From: Candidatus Tisiphia endosymbiont of Melanophora roralis | Lineage (GTDB): Bacteria > Pseudomonadota > Alphaproteobacteria > Rickettsiales > Rickettsiaceae | Direction of reading: 5' to 3' | DNA length: 64,000 bases | Assembly: GCF_964026575.1 (NCBI RefSeq) | Contig: NZ_OZ032161.1 | Span: 1,054,001 to 1,118,000, forward strand | Shown here: positions 8,174 to 17,802 of the stretch, one piece after another | How positions within the stretch are numbered: position 1 is the first letter of the stretch | Layout: each line of letters begins with the position of its first letter | Translations under genes and position numbers: made by a program | The notes under the pieces: generated by a model | Seen by the model: only the letters and a program-made list of their open reading frames with translations | What the model was told of the DNA's origin: nothing | Databases searched by the model: none

Positions 8174-9592
8174 ATGTCTATAGATGTTCTTGTTGTTGAT
8201 GATGAAGCAGATATTAGAGATTTAGTCTCAGATATTTTAAAAGAAGAAGGATTTACTACCAAGACTGCTGCTAACAGTATTCAAACTTTTAAAATACTCC
8301 AAGAAAGAACCCCCTCGGCAATTATTCTAGATATTTGGCTTCAGGGTAGCGAACTTGATGGGCTTGGGATTTTGGAAATAGTAAAAAAACGCTATCCACT
8401 AATGCCTGTGATAGTTATTAGTGGACATGGTACTATTGAAACTGCCGTAAACGCTATCAAAATGGGTGCATATGACTATCTAGAAAAGCCATTTAGTCAT
8501 GATAAGTTAGTAATTTTATTAAAAAGAGCCTGTGAAGCAGCTAAGTTAAAGCGTGAAAATCTTGATCTGAAATCAAAGGTTATTGATAAAACTGAGCTTA
8601 TAGGTAACTCTCACATTACAACTAAGCTTAAGTCTGATATTGAAAAAGCTGCTTTAGCTACTAGTAGAGTATTGATTCAAGGTAAGATTGGTAGTGGTAA
8701 AGAACTAGCTGCTCGGTTAATTCATAAAAAATCAAAAAGGGCTAATGCTCCTTTCGTAATCTTTAGTCCAGTATGCATGAATCCTGACCGGATCCATCAA
8801 GAATTATTTGAAGGAATAGAGAACCAAGGCGTTATACGTCCTTCGATATTAGAAATAGTAAATAATGGTACTTTATACATAGATGAAATTAGTGGTTTGC
8901 CAGTTTCGGTACAAGTAAAATTGCTTAAATTTGTGCAAGATCAAATGTTTCATAAGGTAGGGGGAAGCAAAGCAATAAAATTAGATATAAGGATTATTGC
9001 TGCAACTTCTAAGGTTATACAAGAAGAAATAAGTAAAGGTGAACTATTGGAAGATTTATATCATCGCCTAAATGTTATTTCCTTAAAAGTACCATCTTTA
9101 TATGATAGAAAAGATGACATGTCTGTATTAGTCAAATATTTTGTTAAGCAACTTGCTAAGTTTTCTGGTTTAAAAGCACGTGAATTTTCTGATGAAACTA
9201 TTGCAGCTCTGCAAGTTTATAATTGGCCAAGTAATATAAGGCAATTACGCAATGTGATAGAATGGACTTTAATTATGAATCCACTATCTTCAAATAATAA
9301 TGAAGTAATAAAACCATCTATGATACCACCAGAAATTCTAGTTAATAGTGCTAGTTCTGCAAAGCAGGAAGATAATGTTGATATGATGACCATGCCACTT
9401 CGAGAGGCAAGAGAGATTTTTGAAAGGCAATATTTAGCTGCTCAAATGTATAGGTTTAATAATAATATTTCTAAGACCTCATCCTTTGTAGGTATGGAAC
9501 GTTCGGCTTTACATCGTAAATTGAAATTGCTCAATTTACATATTCCTAATAATAAATTTAACGAGGAGGAAATTTATGACAGTTACGAATAA
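8174..9592 (+). CDS. ntrX: NtrX-like response regulator lacking the GAFTGA loop
   Basis: 472 residues: receiver domain (1-120; acidic DD at 9-10, phospho-acceptor Asp53, Lys in LEKPF), AAA+ domain (about 140-370; Walker [11 protein letters not shown], Walker [11 protein letters not shown]) and a C-terminal Fis-type helix-turn-helix ([14 protein letters not shown]). NtrX belongs to the NtrC family, but the segment between ELFEG and GTLYIDE is shortened and has no GAFTGA motif, the loop that contacts sigma-54. It therefore probably acts with the main sigma factor, as described for several alphaproteobacterial NtrX proteins. The Walker A is also non-canonical (GESGTGKE in most). Its end overlaps bioY by 17 bases. 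Confidence 0.88.
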   Translation: MSIDVLVVDDEADIRDLVSDILKEEGFTTKTAANSIQTFKILQERTPSAIILDIWLQGSELDGLGILEIVKKRYPLMPVIVISGHGTIETAVNAIKMGAYDYLEKPFSHDKLVILLKRACEAAKLKRENLDLKSKVIDKTELIGNSHITTKLKSDIEKAALATSRVLIQGKIGSGKELAARLIHKKSKRANAPFVIFSPVCMNPDRIHQELFEGIENQGVIRPSILEIVNNGTLYIDEISGLPVSVQVKLLKFVQDQMFHKVGGSKAIKLDIRIIAATSKVIQEEISKGELLEDLYHRLNVISLKVPSLYDRKDDMSVLVKYFVKQLAKFSGLKAREFSDETIAALQVYNWPSNIRQLRNVIEWTLIMNPLSSNNNEVIKPSMIPPEILVNSASSAKQEDNVDMMTMPLREAREIFERQYLAAQMYRFNNNISKTSSFVGMERSALHRKLKLLNLHIPNNKFNEEEIYDSYE

Positions 9593-10154
9593 GAAAACTC
9601 TAGCAAATTTTATAGCTAATAAGCATGCTGTAGTTGTTATTAAAGTGATGATGGGGGTAATAGCTCTCTTTGCTGGAGCTCAGATTATTATTCCTACCCA
9701 GCCAGTACCAGTATCTATGCAAACTGTGGTGGTTAGTATTATTGCTTTTACTTATAGCCCGCAACTGAGTTTTGCTACAGTTTTAACTTATCTTACAGCC
9801 GGAATAGTAGGGCTGCCAATGTTTACAAAATTATCCAGTGGTTTATATTTTCTTCTTGGTACAACAGGAGGTTATCTTATAGGAATGTTACTGGCAGCTC
9901 CTGTTATGGGTATACTTAATAGTAGGTTGTCTGAAAAATTTACTAAGAGATTTTTAGCAGGGTTTTTTAGCTGTCTTATTGGTCACGTTATAATTTACTT
10001 TTTGGGAGTTAGCTGGTTGGCAACAATTATAGGAATTAAACAAGCTATTTATAGTGGGTTTATAGTATTTATACCAACTGGTTTAGTGAAGATATTAATA
10101 TTTTCTTCTTTATATCATTATATAACAGGTGTAAACAGAAAGAATGCTCTGTAA
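9576..10154 (+). CDS. bioY: BioY biotin transporter
   Basis: 192 residues, six membrane helices. The conserved block [29 protein letters not shown]-like stretch (residues about 66-100) and the [10 protein letters not shown] motif (49-58) identify the substrate-binding S component of the biotin ECF transporter. Rickettsiae that cannot make biotin depend on such import; BioY can work alone or with an energising module elsewhere in the genome. A strong GAGGAGGA ribosome-binding site at 9561-9568 lies inside the end of ntrX, indicating translational coupling. Confidence 0.93.
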   Translation: MTVTNKKTLANFIANKHAVVVIKVMMGVIALFAGAQIIIPTQPVPVSMQTVVVSIIAFTYSPQLSFATVLTYLTAGIVGLPMFTKLSSGLYFLLGTTGGYLIGMLLAAPVMGILNSRLSEKFTKRFLAGFFSCLIGHVIIYFLGVSWLATIIGIKQAIYSGFIVFIPTGLVKILIFSSLYHYITGVNRKNAL

Positions 10155-12006
10155 TATCTTTAAGCAGCCTCGGTGTCATTCGAGCTACGGCGGGAATGAC
10201 GTTAAAGGAAGCAAGAGTAACATCTCTTTTGTTGGCGAGTATTTTAAACTAAAATTCTTTATTCTAGCTTTACTTTTATTCCTTACCGGATGTTCGGATT
10301 CTCCGAGAGATGCAGATGGTTTGTTATCTAATAGTCAAAGTCTTGTTATTAGGAATTATATAATAGAGCAGAATAAAAATAAGGTACGAGTAAATATTAA
10401 AAGTAAATTTGGTTCAAATTTAAGGGGATTAAAATTATTAGGTGTTAAACTGATAGATGAAGATCTTTCTAGTGTTGATTTAAGTTTCTGTGAAATATCA
10501 CGTGTGGACTTCTCAGGAGCAAATTTTGAGAATGCAGTTCTAACGAAATCTGTAATTCAAGAAAGTGATCTCTCTAATACTAGATTAAAAAATATATCAG
10601 CTTATGGCTCAGATTTTCAAGCATCTATATTTGAAAATGCCCATTTGGAAAATAATAATTTTATTCAATCAAATTTTGAGGACACTGATTTTATCAAAGC
10701 TAATTTAGAAAATGTTAATTTTGAAAATGCCAATCTTATTAAAGTTGTATTTGATGATAGTATTATAAGTAAATCTAATTTTCAGAAAAGCAATTTAGGA
10801 AAAAGTAGTTTTAAAAAGGCAGTTATATCAAACTCTATTTTTTATGGTACAGATTTGCGGCAAATATTAGCTAATTACGCTAGTATCACTGATTGTTATT
10901 GTGAATCTGTAGATCTAACAGGGGTGGATTTTACTGGAGCGATTATTAATAATTCAGATTTTACTCATGGTATTATTAATCAGGCTCAATTAAAAAATAT
11001 AAAGCTTACTAACTCGTTATTCTCTTTTTCTTCTTTTCAGTCTGCGAATTTTACCAATGCAATTATTGAAAGTTGTAATTTTGAAAATACCAATTTTAAT
11101 AATGCACAATTGCAGCAAGTGCAAATTCAAAAGAGTATTATGGGTAATACTCACTTTAATAACACTAGCATAAAGGACCTATCAATAAAGAATTGCAGTA
11201 GCATTTTGCTTAAGTTAAATAAAATTAATATTGTTAATAGCGATATTGAGAATAGTAATCTTACTGGTATATTACTGAATAATAGCTATGTCAAACAAGC
11301 AACTGTTATTAATTCTGATTTGACTAATAGTGAGTTAATAAACTCTAATTTCTCTAGTACTCAATTTAATAAGGTGAATTTTACTAAAGTGCTTATGCAG
11401 AATACTGTTTTAAATAGTACCAAATTTGTTGATAGTCATCTTTATCAAATGGCTATCATAAATTCAGATTTGTCAAAAGTGACCTTTGATAATTCATCAA
11501 TTATAAATTCTCAACTAAATAATGTGAGCTATAAAGATGATAATTTTGTTAATTCAGATTTTAATAGAAATATTGTATTAAATAGTCCAGACTTTGATAA
11601 GCTTAAGTCAGCAAATATTATATATTCTGTAAAAGATTTAGAGCAGGTAAAAGACTTATCAAATATGAATTTACAAGATTTAAATTTACTAGATCTTGTA
11701 TTTAATCAAACTATTTTTTCAGGTTCTGTTCTTAAAAGGGTAGATTTATCTAATTCTAAGCTTCAGAGTTGTATATTACAAAATACTGACTTAACTATGG
11801 CAAATCTAAATAACACAGATTTTAGTAAATCATCGCTTATCGGTAGCAAATTAGAATCTGCCAAACTTTATAATACAAATTTTAATGATACTGATTTAAC
11901 AAATGTTAATTTCATTAAAGCCTTTGTTAGTAAAATATCTTTAGTTAATGCAAAGCTGGATGGAACTAAAGGCCTTGATGGTCAGGATAGTAAAAATATA
12001 GAATGA
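10144..12006 (+). CDS. Pentapeptide-repeat lipoprotein
   Basis: 620 residues. A hydrophobic stretch FFILALLLFLTGC ending at Cys50 is a lipobox, so the mature protein should be an outer- or inner-membrane lipoprotein. From about residue 95 to 615 the sequence is a continuous series of A(N/D)LxN/S(N/D)F five-residue repeats (for example FENANLIKVVF, NSDLTNSELINSNF), predicting a long right-handed quadrilateral beta-helix. The signal sequence is preceded by 37 extra residues encoded partly by a repeat hairpin (10175-10200), and no better ATG, GTG or TTG was found closer to the lipobox. The gene overlaps bioY by 11 bases. Function unknown; an adhesin or scaffold role is conjecture. Confidence 0.75.
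   Translation: MLCNIFKQPRCHSSYGGNDVKGSKSNISFVGEYFKLKFFILALLLFLTGCSDSPRDADGLLSNSQSLVIRNYIIEQNKNKVRVNIKSKFGSNLRGLKLLGVKLIDEDLSSVDLSFCEISRVDFSGANFENAVLTKSVIQESDLSNTRLKNISAYGSDFQASIFENAHLENNNFIQSNFEDTDFIKANLENVNFENANLIKVVFDDSIISKSNFQKSNLGKSSFKKAVISNSIFYGTDLRQILANYASITDCYCESVDLTGVDFTGAIINNSDFTHGIINQAQLKNIKLTNSLFSFSSFQSANFTNAIIESCNFENTNFNNAQLQQVQIQKSIMGNTHFNNTSIKDLSIKNCSSILLKLNKINIVNSDIENSNLTGILLNNSYVKQATVINSDLTNSELINSNFSSTQFNKVNFTKVLMQNTVLNSTKFVDSHLYQMAIINSDLSKVTFDNSSIINSQLNNVSYKDDNFVNSDFNRNIVLNSPDFDKLKSANIIYSVKDLEQVKDLSNMNLQDLNLLDLVFNQTIFSGSVLKRVDLSNSKLQSCILQNTDLTMANLNNTDFSKSSLIGSKLESAKLYNTNFNDTDLTNVNFIKAFVSKISLVNAKLDGTKGLDGQDSKNIE
10175..10200. repeat. Hairpin of the gtcattc...gaatgac repeat family inside a coding N-terminus
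   Basis: gtcattc (10175-10181) pairs with gaatgac (10194-10200). The same type of sequence forms large intergenic palindromes at 13333-13510 and 55640-55716. Here it is translated as part of the extra N-terminal segment before the lipoprotein signal. Confidence 0.6.
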
Positions 12007-12105
12007 TATAACATGAATTATCTTGACGACGAAATACGTATTTTATAGTGTCTATAAAATTAAGTCTTAACTTCTTATAAATCAATTAAATATTCTTAGG
12101 TTATT

Positions 12106-13233
12106 ATGAAAAATGTCATAGTATTTTTACTTATATTAGTAGTATTTACTGCTTGTACTCCTAGAAAACAGATGCAATATAGCAAAAAAGGCTCTCCTTT
12201 AATTTCTGCCAACTTATGTCCTTTAGTAACAAAAAATATATCTATTCTTAAAAATAAGAAGAAAGCTGTTAGAATACTATCAATAGATGGCGGTGGGGTT
12301 AAGGGTATTATACCAGCACGTATTGTTGCAGAGTTTGAAAATCGAAGTGGTAAACCTGCCAGTGAGTTATTCGACCTTATGGTAGGTACTTCTACAGGTG
12401 GACTTGTGGTGTTAGCTCTCGCTACACCTAATGAATCAGGACAGCCAAAATATAAAGCTTCTGACATTTTAGATCTATATATGCAAAAGTCTAAAGATAT
12501 TTTTTACGCTTCCATGTTTAGAAAAATATATACTGGTTTTGGTCTTTGGGGACCAAAATACGATCGGAGTCAATATGACAAGATATTAATAGGGCTTTTT
12601 GGTAATACTAGGATGAGCCAACTAATAAACCCTACGGCTGTTACTTCCTATAATTTGGATACTGATTTACCACAGGTGTGGACTAGAAAGCAGGCACTTA
12701 AAGACCCTAATAATGATTTTCTGATAAGTGATATTGCAGTAGCTAGCAGTGCTGCCCCTATATTCTTTGCACCAAAGCTTCTAACTAATGCGTATAATAA
12801 CAGCAGTTATCAAGTAGATGGGGGTATGTTTGCCAGTAATCCTGAGTTGATAGCTGCTAATTTAGCTTATGAGCTAGATGATACACTAACTCAAAAAGAT
12901 ATCGTACTTATATCACTTGGTACAGGATTGACAAAACTAGGCATAGAGTCGAAAGATTTATGTAAATCAGGGGTTATTGGTTGGGTACTAAAAGCTAATT
13001 TGATTAGTGGAATGATGCAAGCTCAAGGTTTGTATAATGCTGAATTAGGGGAATTTTATGGTAATTCCTGCCGCCTACAATTTGAGCTTGATAAAAAGAC
13101 AAGTGCTATGGATAATGCTTCTAAAGCCAATCTGCTTGCGTTATTAAAGTCAACTGAAGATTACATTAATGCTAACTCTGATCTTATCGACCAAATTATT
13201 AGTATATTACTAAATACATCACCAAACTATTAA
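12106..13233 (+). CDS. Patatin-like phospholipase, predicted lipoprotein
   Basis: 375 residues. Patatins are Ser-Asp dyad phospholipase A enzymes. All landmarks are visible: the oxyanion-hole DGGGVKG (residues about 62-68), the nucleophile elbow GTSTGG (about 93-98) and the catalytic Asp in DGGMFASNP (about 244-252). The N-terminus MKNVIVFLLILVVFTAC is a short lipoprotein-type signal with the cysteine at 17. Rickettsial patatins (Pat1, Pat2) are established phospholipase A2 effectors used for entry and vacuole escape, but I cannot say which this one corresponds to, and it is shorter than I recall for those. It follows the pentapeptide gene after 99 bases. Confidence 0.88.
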   Translation: MKNVIVFLLILVVFTACTPRKQMQYSKKGSPLISANLCPLVTKNISILKNKKKAVRILSIDGGGVKGIIPARIVAEFENRSGKPASELFDLMVGTSTGGLVVLALATPNESGQPKYKASDILDLYMQKSKDIFYASMFRKIYTGFGLWGPKYDRSQYDKILIGLFGNTRMSQLINPTAVTSYNLDTDLPQVWTRKQALKDPNNDFLISDIAVASSAAPIFFAPKLLTNAYNNSSYQVDGGMFASNPELIAANLAYELDDTLTQKDIVLISLGTGLTKLGIESKDLCKSGVIGWVLKANLISGMMQAQGLYNAELGEFYGNSCRLQFELDKKTSAMDNASKANLLALLKSTEDYINANSDLIDQIISILLNTSPNY

Positions 13234-13332
13234 ATTTAGTTTGGTAAATATGCAGGGAGATTTAAAAATCGTAATCAATAGTTGGTATTTATTTTGTAAT
13301 CAGAAACAATACGGTGAGAAATAGTGCGTACA

Positions 13333-13510
13333 TGGCAAAAAGATGTCATTCCCGCGTAGGTAGGAATCCATAATATCTAATAGCCTTTACAGACTATTTT
13401 TTGGATTCCCGCTTTTAGCTAGGGATGACATCGTTTTTGACCTTGTAAGTACCATTACTTACGTTGGCTTTTTAATCCACGCGGGTAATACCTACGCGGG
13501 AATAACATCG
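13333..13510. repeat. Imperfect palindromic repeat cluster (gatgtcattcccgcg family)
   Basis: gatgtcattcccgcgtag at the left is mirrored by ggattcccgc...gggatgacatc (to about 13431) and again by cctacgcgggaataacatc near 13490-13509. The region fills most of the 312-base gap between the convergent patatin and pdhB genes. No coding potential seen. Confidence 0.65.
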
Positions 13511-13545
13511 GTAGTGGTTAAACTGACGACCTTAATTCTTGAAGT

Positions 13546-14538
13546 TTACCTAGTATAACACACTTTCTTCACAGCACTAATAACATCTTCTATAGTTGGC
13601 AGTGCTAATTTCTCTAGATTAATAGCATATGGTAGAGGAACATCCTTACCTGAGATAATCTCTATAGGAGCATCTAGATAATCAAATGCTTGGTTCATTA
13701 CCATACTAGCTATAGTTGCACCAACACCTGCAAAAAACCAGCCTTCTTCTATAACAACCAACCGATTAGTTTTTTTAACCGACTCTAATATAGTTTCTAT
13801 ATCTAAGGGCTTGATAGTTCTTAGGTCGATTACCTCACAGTTAATACCACTATCATACAAGCTATTTGCTGCATCTAAGGCCAACTTAACCTGCAAAGAA
13901 AATGTTACTATTGTGACATCATCACCTTCAATAAGTTTCTTAGCCTGACCAAATGGAATTGGTTCTATTATTTCTGGGACTTCAAAACTATGACCATAGA
14001 GAATTTCATTTTCTAGGAAAATAACCGGGTTATCGTCACGAATAGCAGTCATTAGAAGCCCTTTGTGATCTTCTGCACTATAGGGAGCTACTACCTTAAG
14101 CCCCGGAATATGACTATAACAAGCTGTATAATTGTGACTATGTTGGGCAGCGACTCGACTTGCTGCCCCATTTGGTCCACGAAATACTATTGGACATTTA
14201 ATAGTTCCACCAGACATATAATGAGTTTTAGCTGCAGAGTTAACTATTTGATCCATTGCTTGCATGGCAAAATTAAATGTCATGAATTCAACAATGGGAC
14301 GAAGCCCAGCAAATGCCGCTCCAATAGCCACGCCAGTAAAACCATGTTCTGTTATTGGCGTATCAATTACCCTTTTTGAACCAAACTGCTCTAATAACCC
14401 TTGGGTTATCTTATACGCTCCTTGGTACTGAGCAACTTCTTCTCCCATAATAAAGATACTATCATCTCTTAACATTTCTTCTTGCATTGCTGCGCGTAAG
14501 GCTTCCCGTACCGTCGTTTGTAACATGTTTCTACTCAT
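13546..14538 (-). CDS. pdhB: Pyruvate dehydrogenase E1 component, beta subunit
   Basis: 330 residues, full length. With the alpha subunit it forms the thiamine-diphosphate-dependent E1 that decarboxylates pyruvate and acetylates lipoyl-E2, feeding the TCA cycle; intracellular rickettsiae rely on host-derived pyruvate. Visible landmarks: [51 protein letters not shown] and the transketolase C-domain [12 protein letters not shown] with [13 protein letters not shown]. Its start overlaps the pdhA stop by 4 bases, so the pair is translationally coupled. Confidence 0.96.
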   Translation of the reverse strand: MSRNMLQTTVREALRAAMQEEMLRDDSIFIMGEEVAQYQGAYKITQGLLEQFGSKRVIDTPITEHGFTGVAIGAAFAGLRPIVEFMTFNFAMQAMDQIVNSAAKTHYMSGGTIKCPIVFRGPNGAASRVAAQHSHNYTACYSHIPGLKVVAPYSAEDHKGLLMTAIRDDNPVIFLENEILYGHSFEVPEIIEPIPFGQAKKLIEGDDVTIVTFSLQVKLALDAANSLYDSGINCEVIDLRTIKPLDIETILESVKKTNRLVVIEEGWFFAGVGATIASMVMNQAFDYLDAPIEIISGKDVPLPYAINLEKLALPTIEDVISAVKKVCYTR

Positions 14539-15515
14539 TCAACGTAAATATTCGTATATAGCTCTTTTTCATCCGGTAAGGCTGATCTTTCTGAGAACTC
14601 AACTGCTTCTGCAATGACCTCTTTAACCTCTTTCTCAATTTCTTTTAACTGCTCTTCACTAGCATATTTTTTAGCCAAAATTATATTTTTCACTTGTGAT
14701 AATGGGTCTTGTTCTTTATAGTTTTCCACTTCTTCCTTACTACGGTATTTACCTGGATCAGACATTGAATGTCCTCTGTAACGATAAGCATCCATTTCTA
14801 ATATTATTGGTCCACCATCATTTCTAACAAACTCCGCAGCCTGCCGAACATAATCATAAACTGACTCTAACGACATACCATTTAGTCTAAATCCCGTAAT
14901 ACCACATGACTCACCTTTCTTGTACAGGTCAGTCATAAAGGTAGAACGAGCTACTGAAGTACCCATTGAATATTGATTATTTTCAATAATATAAACTACA
15001 GGTAAGTGCCATAACGCCGCTAAATTAAAAGCTTCATATACTTGACCTTGATTAACTGCCCCATCTCCCAAGAAAGTAAAACATACATTATTAGTATTTC
15101 GATATTTCTCAGCAAAAGCTAGACCAGTACCTATAGGCACTTGAGCCCCTACAATACCATGTCCACCGTAAAATTTGTTTTCTACGTCAAACAGATGCAT
15201 TGAACCACCCTTGCCTTTCGAGCAACCAGTCTCTTTACCCATCAGCTCTGCTAATACGTATTTTGCTTCAGTCCCTGCTGAAATAATATGAGCATGATCC
15301 CTGTAACTGGTAATAGTACTATCACCAGCCTGTTTTACTAAATCCACACCAGCAATTATTGCTTCTTGTCCAATATATAAGTGACAAAACCCACCTATTA
15401 GACCCATACCATAAAACTGCCCACATTTTTCTTCGAATCTTCTAAGCAACAACATCTTCCTGTAAGACTCAAGATACTGAGGACTATTTAATTTATATTT
15501 CCCAAAAACAATCAT
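14535..15515 (-). CDS. pdhA: Pyruvate dehydrogenase E1 component, alpha subunit
   Basis: 326 residues from the chosen start. The thiamine diphosphate motif [18 protein letters not shown] is complete, as are YRDHAHI, GKGGSMH and the phosphorylation-loop equivalent [14 protein letters not shown]. The ATG at 15513-15515 is preceded by tttataggagtatac, a good Shine-Dalgarno site. The frame stays open 14 codons farther to 15557, but those codons lie in a hairpin repeat (from 15532) and do not resemble PdhA, so the longer form is rejected. First gene of the pdhA-pdhB operon. Confidence 0.95.
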   Translation of the reverse strand: MIVFGKYKLNSPQYLESYRKMLLLRRFEEKCGQFYGMGLIGGFCHLYIGQEAIIAGVDLVKQAGDSTITSYRDHAHIISAGTEAKYVLAELMGKETGCSKGKGGSMHLFDVENKFYGGHGIVGAQVPIGTGLAFAEKYRNTNNVCFTFLGDGAVNQGQVYEAFNLAALWHLPVVYIIENNQYSMGTSVARSTFMTDLYKKGESCGITGFRLNGMSLESVYDYVRQAAEFVRNDGGPIILEMDAYRYRGHSMSDPGKYRSKEEVENYKEQDPLSQVKNIILAKKYASEEQLKEIEKEVKEVIAEAVEFSERSALPDEKELYTNIYVE

Positions 15516-15531
15516 GTATACTCCTATAAAC

Positions 15532-15679
15532 GCGAATTTGGGATAAGAATTTGTCAATTCTTATCTCAAATTCGGTGGAATTATCGAAACAATCAGATTT
15601 GAGACGGCTCTGCATCTGATTGTTAAATTAATATTTTGCTAAAAACATGATTTTAAAAGATTAAAATCATGTTTTTAGC
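15532..15679. repeat. Composite hairpin repeat, modules A-B-C (copy 1)
   Basis: Three hairpins in series: module A (15532-15574, gaatttgggataagaatt and its complement), module B (15590-15622, caatcagat ... atctgattg around gagacggctctgc) and module C (15638-15679, gctaaaaacatgatttt and its complement). Copies in the same order occur at 17292-17487, with A-B alone at 39623-39722. It separates rlpA from pdhA and must lie in the leader or promoter region of pdhA. Confidence 0.8.
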
Positions 15680-15738
15680 TTTAAAAAGGTTTAAGAATTG
15701 GTTTTCCAATTTGGGCATACACTATAATACAAAAATCA

Positions 15739-16383
15739 TCAAGGGTTAACTGCTAATTTATGTTTTAGATTTACTAATTTAATATGACAATTAACGCTAC
15801 ATTTAGGATTGGCTACTTTCTTTTTTGCAATACAATTTTCCTTAGGCTTTAAAGCAATATTATTCAAAAATTCTTTACTCTCCTTATGCATATATTGTAC
15901 TCTAACCTTTGCTATACCTTGTTTTTTAAATCCTAAAATTTCAGCAGATTTTTCCGAAACATCTATAATACGGTTCTTTTTAAAAGGACCGCGATCATTA
16001 ACCATAAGAATAAGAGATTTATTATTACTTAAGTTAGTCACTTTAACCAAACTAGGTAATGGCAAACTAGGATGGGCTGCACTTAGCATATGTTTATTAT
16101 ATGTATCACCATTTGCTGTTTTTTTTCCATGAAATTTATGCTTAGAACCATACCAAGATGCTATACCTACTTGGTTGCAATTAATATCTTCCTTAGGTTT
16201 ATAAGTCTTACCTTTGATAGTATATTTTTTACCTATCTTATAATGCCCCTTATAATGAACATTTTTAGGATCTTCCTGCGATAATTTACGATATAGACTA
16301 GGCTTAGTAGAACAAGAGCTAAGCCCTATACAATAAACTAGCAACAAAAGAATATATCTAAGTTTCACTTTCATTTTTATCAT
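15739..16383 (-). CDS. rlpA: RlpA-like septal ring lipoprotein / lytic transglycosylase
   Basis: 214 residues. Lipoprotein signal with the lipobox LSSC in [10 protein letters not shown] (about residues 17-26). The double-psi beta-barrel of RlpA is clear: [21 protein letters not shown] (the ASWYG..FHGr.TANGe signature), [29 protein letters not shown] with the catalytic Asp-Arg-Gly-Pro, and a Ser-Ala-Lys-like [10 protein letters not shown]. RlpA cleaves denuded glycan strands in daughter-cell separation. There is no C-terminal SPOR domain, so septal targeting by denuded glycan binding is probably missing. The tail is basic and cysteine-containing. Confidence 0.88.
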   Translation of the reverse strand: MIKMKVKLRYILLLLVYCIGLSSCSTKPSLYRKLSQEDPKNVHYKGHYKIGKKYTIKGKTYKPKEDINCNQVGIASWYGSKHKFHGKKTANGDTYNKHMLSAAHPSLPLPSLVKVTNLSNNKSLILMVNDRGPFKKNRIIDVSEKSAEILGFKKQGIAKVRVQYMHKESKEFLNNIALKPKENCIAKKKVANPKCSVNCHIKLVNLKHKLAVNP

Positions 16384-16393
16384 ATTTAACCTG

Positions 16394-16421
16394 AATTCGA
16401 TATGACAAGTTATATCGAATT
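16394..16421 (-). terminator. Hairpin between the BON lipoprotein gene and rlpA
   Basis: aattcgatat (16394-16403) pairs perfectly with atatcgaatt (16412-16421) around an 8-base loop, just after the BON gene stop in transcription direction. There is no long U run, so it may be a weak terminator or an RNA-stabilising hairpin. Confidence 0.4.
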
Positions 16422-16425
16422 GAGA

Positions 16426-17028
16426 TTATTTATTATCATTTTCTTCAGTTTCTTTTATTTTAACATGACAGACAACCCTTGCCACACCATTAATCTGGGA
16501 AGCAATAGAAGTAACTTTTTCTAATTCTTCCTCAGACCTTGCTATACCAAATATATATACTATATCATTCACTGTAACAATGGTATAATTTACCCATTTT
16601 ATATCTCGGTTAACAAAAGTTCTAGCCTTGATCTGACTAGTAATCATAGCATCTTTAGTATATTGCACTAAGTCAAAATGATCACTTTTTTTATCTATTA
16701 TTAGTTCGTTAATAACTTCACGAACTCCTTTTTCACCCCACACAATTTCTACAGCTTTTAATGCATCTTCTTTTTTGTCTATGATTCCAGTCAGTAGTAC
16801 CCTACCCTGATTTACCTCAACCTTAATCTTAGTATATAATTCCCTGAAATTATTTTTTATAAAAGAAGCTTTGATTTTTGTAGCTATTTTTACGTCATCA
16901 ATTGTCTCCGCAATTGATTGATCTTTTGCAACTGCAAGAGTAGAGGTAGTTGCTGCAGTAAAAACAGCTGGCAGACAACCTGTAAGCATGAAAGATAAGA
17001 TTATAATAATAAAGTTAATTCTATACAT
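16426..17028 (-). CDS. BON-domain lipoprotein (OsmY/DolP-like)
   Basis: 200 residues. Lipoprotein signal FIIIILSFMLTGC with Cys18. Two BON domains follow: about 45-110 (DVKIATKIKASFIKNN..., QGRVLLTGIIDKKEDALKAVEIV) and about 120-190 (DAMITSQIKARTFVNRD..., DIVYIFGIARSEEELEKV). The architecture equals DolP/YraP, an outer-membrane lipoprotein that binds anionic phospholipid at division sites. A very strong AAGGAGGG ribosome-binding site precedes the ATG. It is 42 bases upstream of rlpA on the same strand, which fits a shared envelope/division role. Confidence 0.85.
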   Translation of the reverse strand: MYRINFIIIILSFMLTGCLPAVFTAATTSTLAVAKDQSIAETIDDVKIATKIKASFIKNNFRELYTKIKVEVNQGRVLLTGIIDKKEDALKAVEIVWGEKGVREVINELIIDKKSDHFDLVQYTKDAMITSQIKARTFVNRDIKWVNYTIVTVNDIVYIFGIARSEEELEKVTSIASQINGVARVVCHVKIKETEENDNK

Positions 17029-17103
17029 AACCCTCCTTAAATCTACTAATTTAACCTCAAATATCGATGTAAGACATCGGTTTAATAGCCTATTGTGTCA
17101 TTC

Positions 17104-17269
17104 CCATAACTGTTGAAAGTTTACAAACACCTATACCACAGCGTCTATTAGCGAGCGTAAGCGAAGCAATCTAGGAAACAATCTATAGATAAATGATGTT
17201 ACTGGATTGCTTCGTCGGCCTTACAGCCTCCTCGCAATGACGGTTTTTTTTAACTTTCAACAGTTGTGG
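17104..17269. mobile_element. MITE-like element, family 2 (ccacaactgttgaaagtt TIRs), copy 1
   Basis: 166 bp bounded by ccataactgttgaaagttt and the inverted aactttcaacagttgtgg. Immediate flanks are gtgtcatt and tgttatt-type, an 8-base duplication with one mismatch. The interior carries the cgtctattagcgag ... ctcgcaatgacg core. It sits in a separate repeat that runs cgatgtaagacatcggtttaa then tagcctattgtgtcat; the same host repeat flanks copies at 44583 and 55717. Confidence 0.78.
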
Positions 17270-17291
17270 TGTTATTCCCACGTAGTTACGT

Positions 17292-17487
17292 GAATTTGGG
17301 ATAAGAATTTGTCAATTCTTATCCCAAATTCGGTGAAATTATCGAAACAATCAGATTTGAGACGGCTCTGCATCTGATTGTTAAATTAATATTTTGCTAG
17401 AAACATGATTTTAAAAGATTAAAATCATGTTTCTAGCTTTAGAAAGGTTTAAAATGCATTCGCAAAACCGCTTTAAGAATGCATTTT
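17292..17487. repeat. Composite hairpin repeat, modules A-B-C-D (copy 2)
   Basis: Module A 17292-17331, B 17348-17380, C 17396-17437, and a fourth hairpin D 17451-17487 (aaaatgcattc ... gaatgcattttt). Modules A-C match the copy at 15532-15679 almost base for base; D recurs inverted at 28559-28595. Together with the MITE before it and the palindromic element after it, it fills the 774-base gap upstream of the BON gene. Confidence 0.8.
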
Positions 17488-17619
17488 TCCTTATATTAAA
17501 GTCAGTAATATTCGTGCCTTAAGATAACCTTGAGTTAAAATAAAGGCTTTAAATAGTTCATTATAATAAAATTCATAATAAACACAACTGATTTCCATTG
17601 TTTTAAGTTAGATTTGGGG

Positions 17620-17743
17620 AGTATACCCATAATGATTTGAAGAATGGAAACAACAAACAAGAGGCGGGCGAACGCAAGTATTACCATTTAATACGTGAAT
17701 CCATGATATTAAAAAAATAATTATTTAAAGCAGCAGAGTATTA
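17620..17743. repeat. Rickettsia palindromic element (RPE-like), intergenic copy
   Basis: Starts agtataccc.taatgatttgaagaa and ends aaagcagcagagtatta, matching the ends of the copies at 19920, 41189 and 50116. The interior (aacaaacaagaggcgggcgaacg, gcgtgaatccatgatatt-like) is also shared. It lies just after the end of the acetyltransferase cluster. Confidence 0.75.
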
Positions 17744-17802
17744 CGAAAAAACTCACAAGACTGATCAAACTACAGCTAAAGTAACATGATTCATTCCTGT
17801 AA

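Noticed and set aside
12096-12467. 123-codon minus-strand frame opposite the patatin gene
   Set aside because: It is a mirror frame of a well-supported gene with catalytic motifs on the plus strand.
15516-15557. Longer N-terminus of PdhA starting at 15557
   Set aside because: The extra 14 codons fall within or next to a hairpin repeat, do not look like PdhA, and the ATG at 15515 has a good GGAG site.
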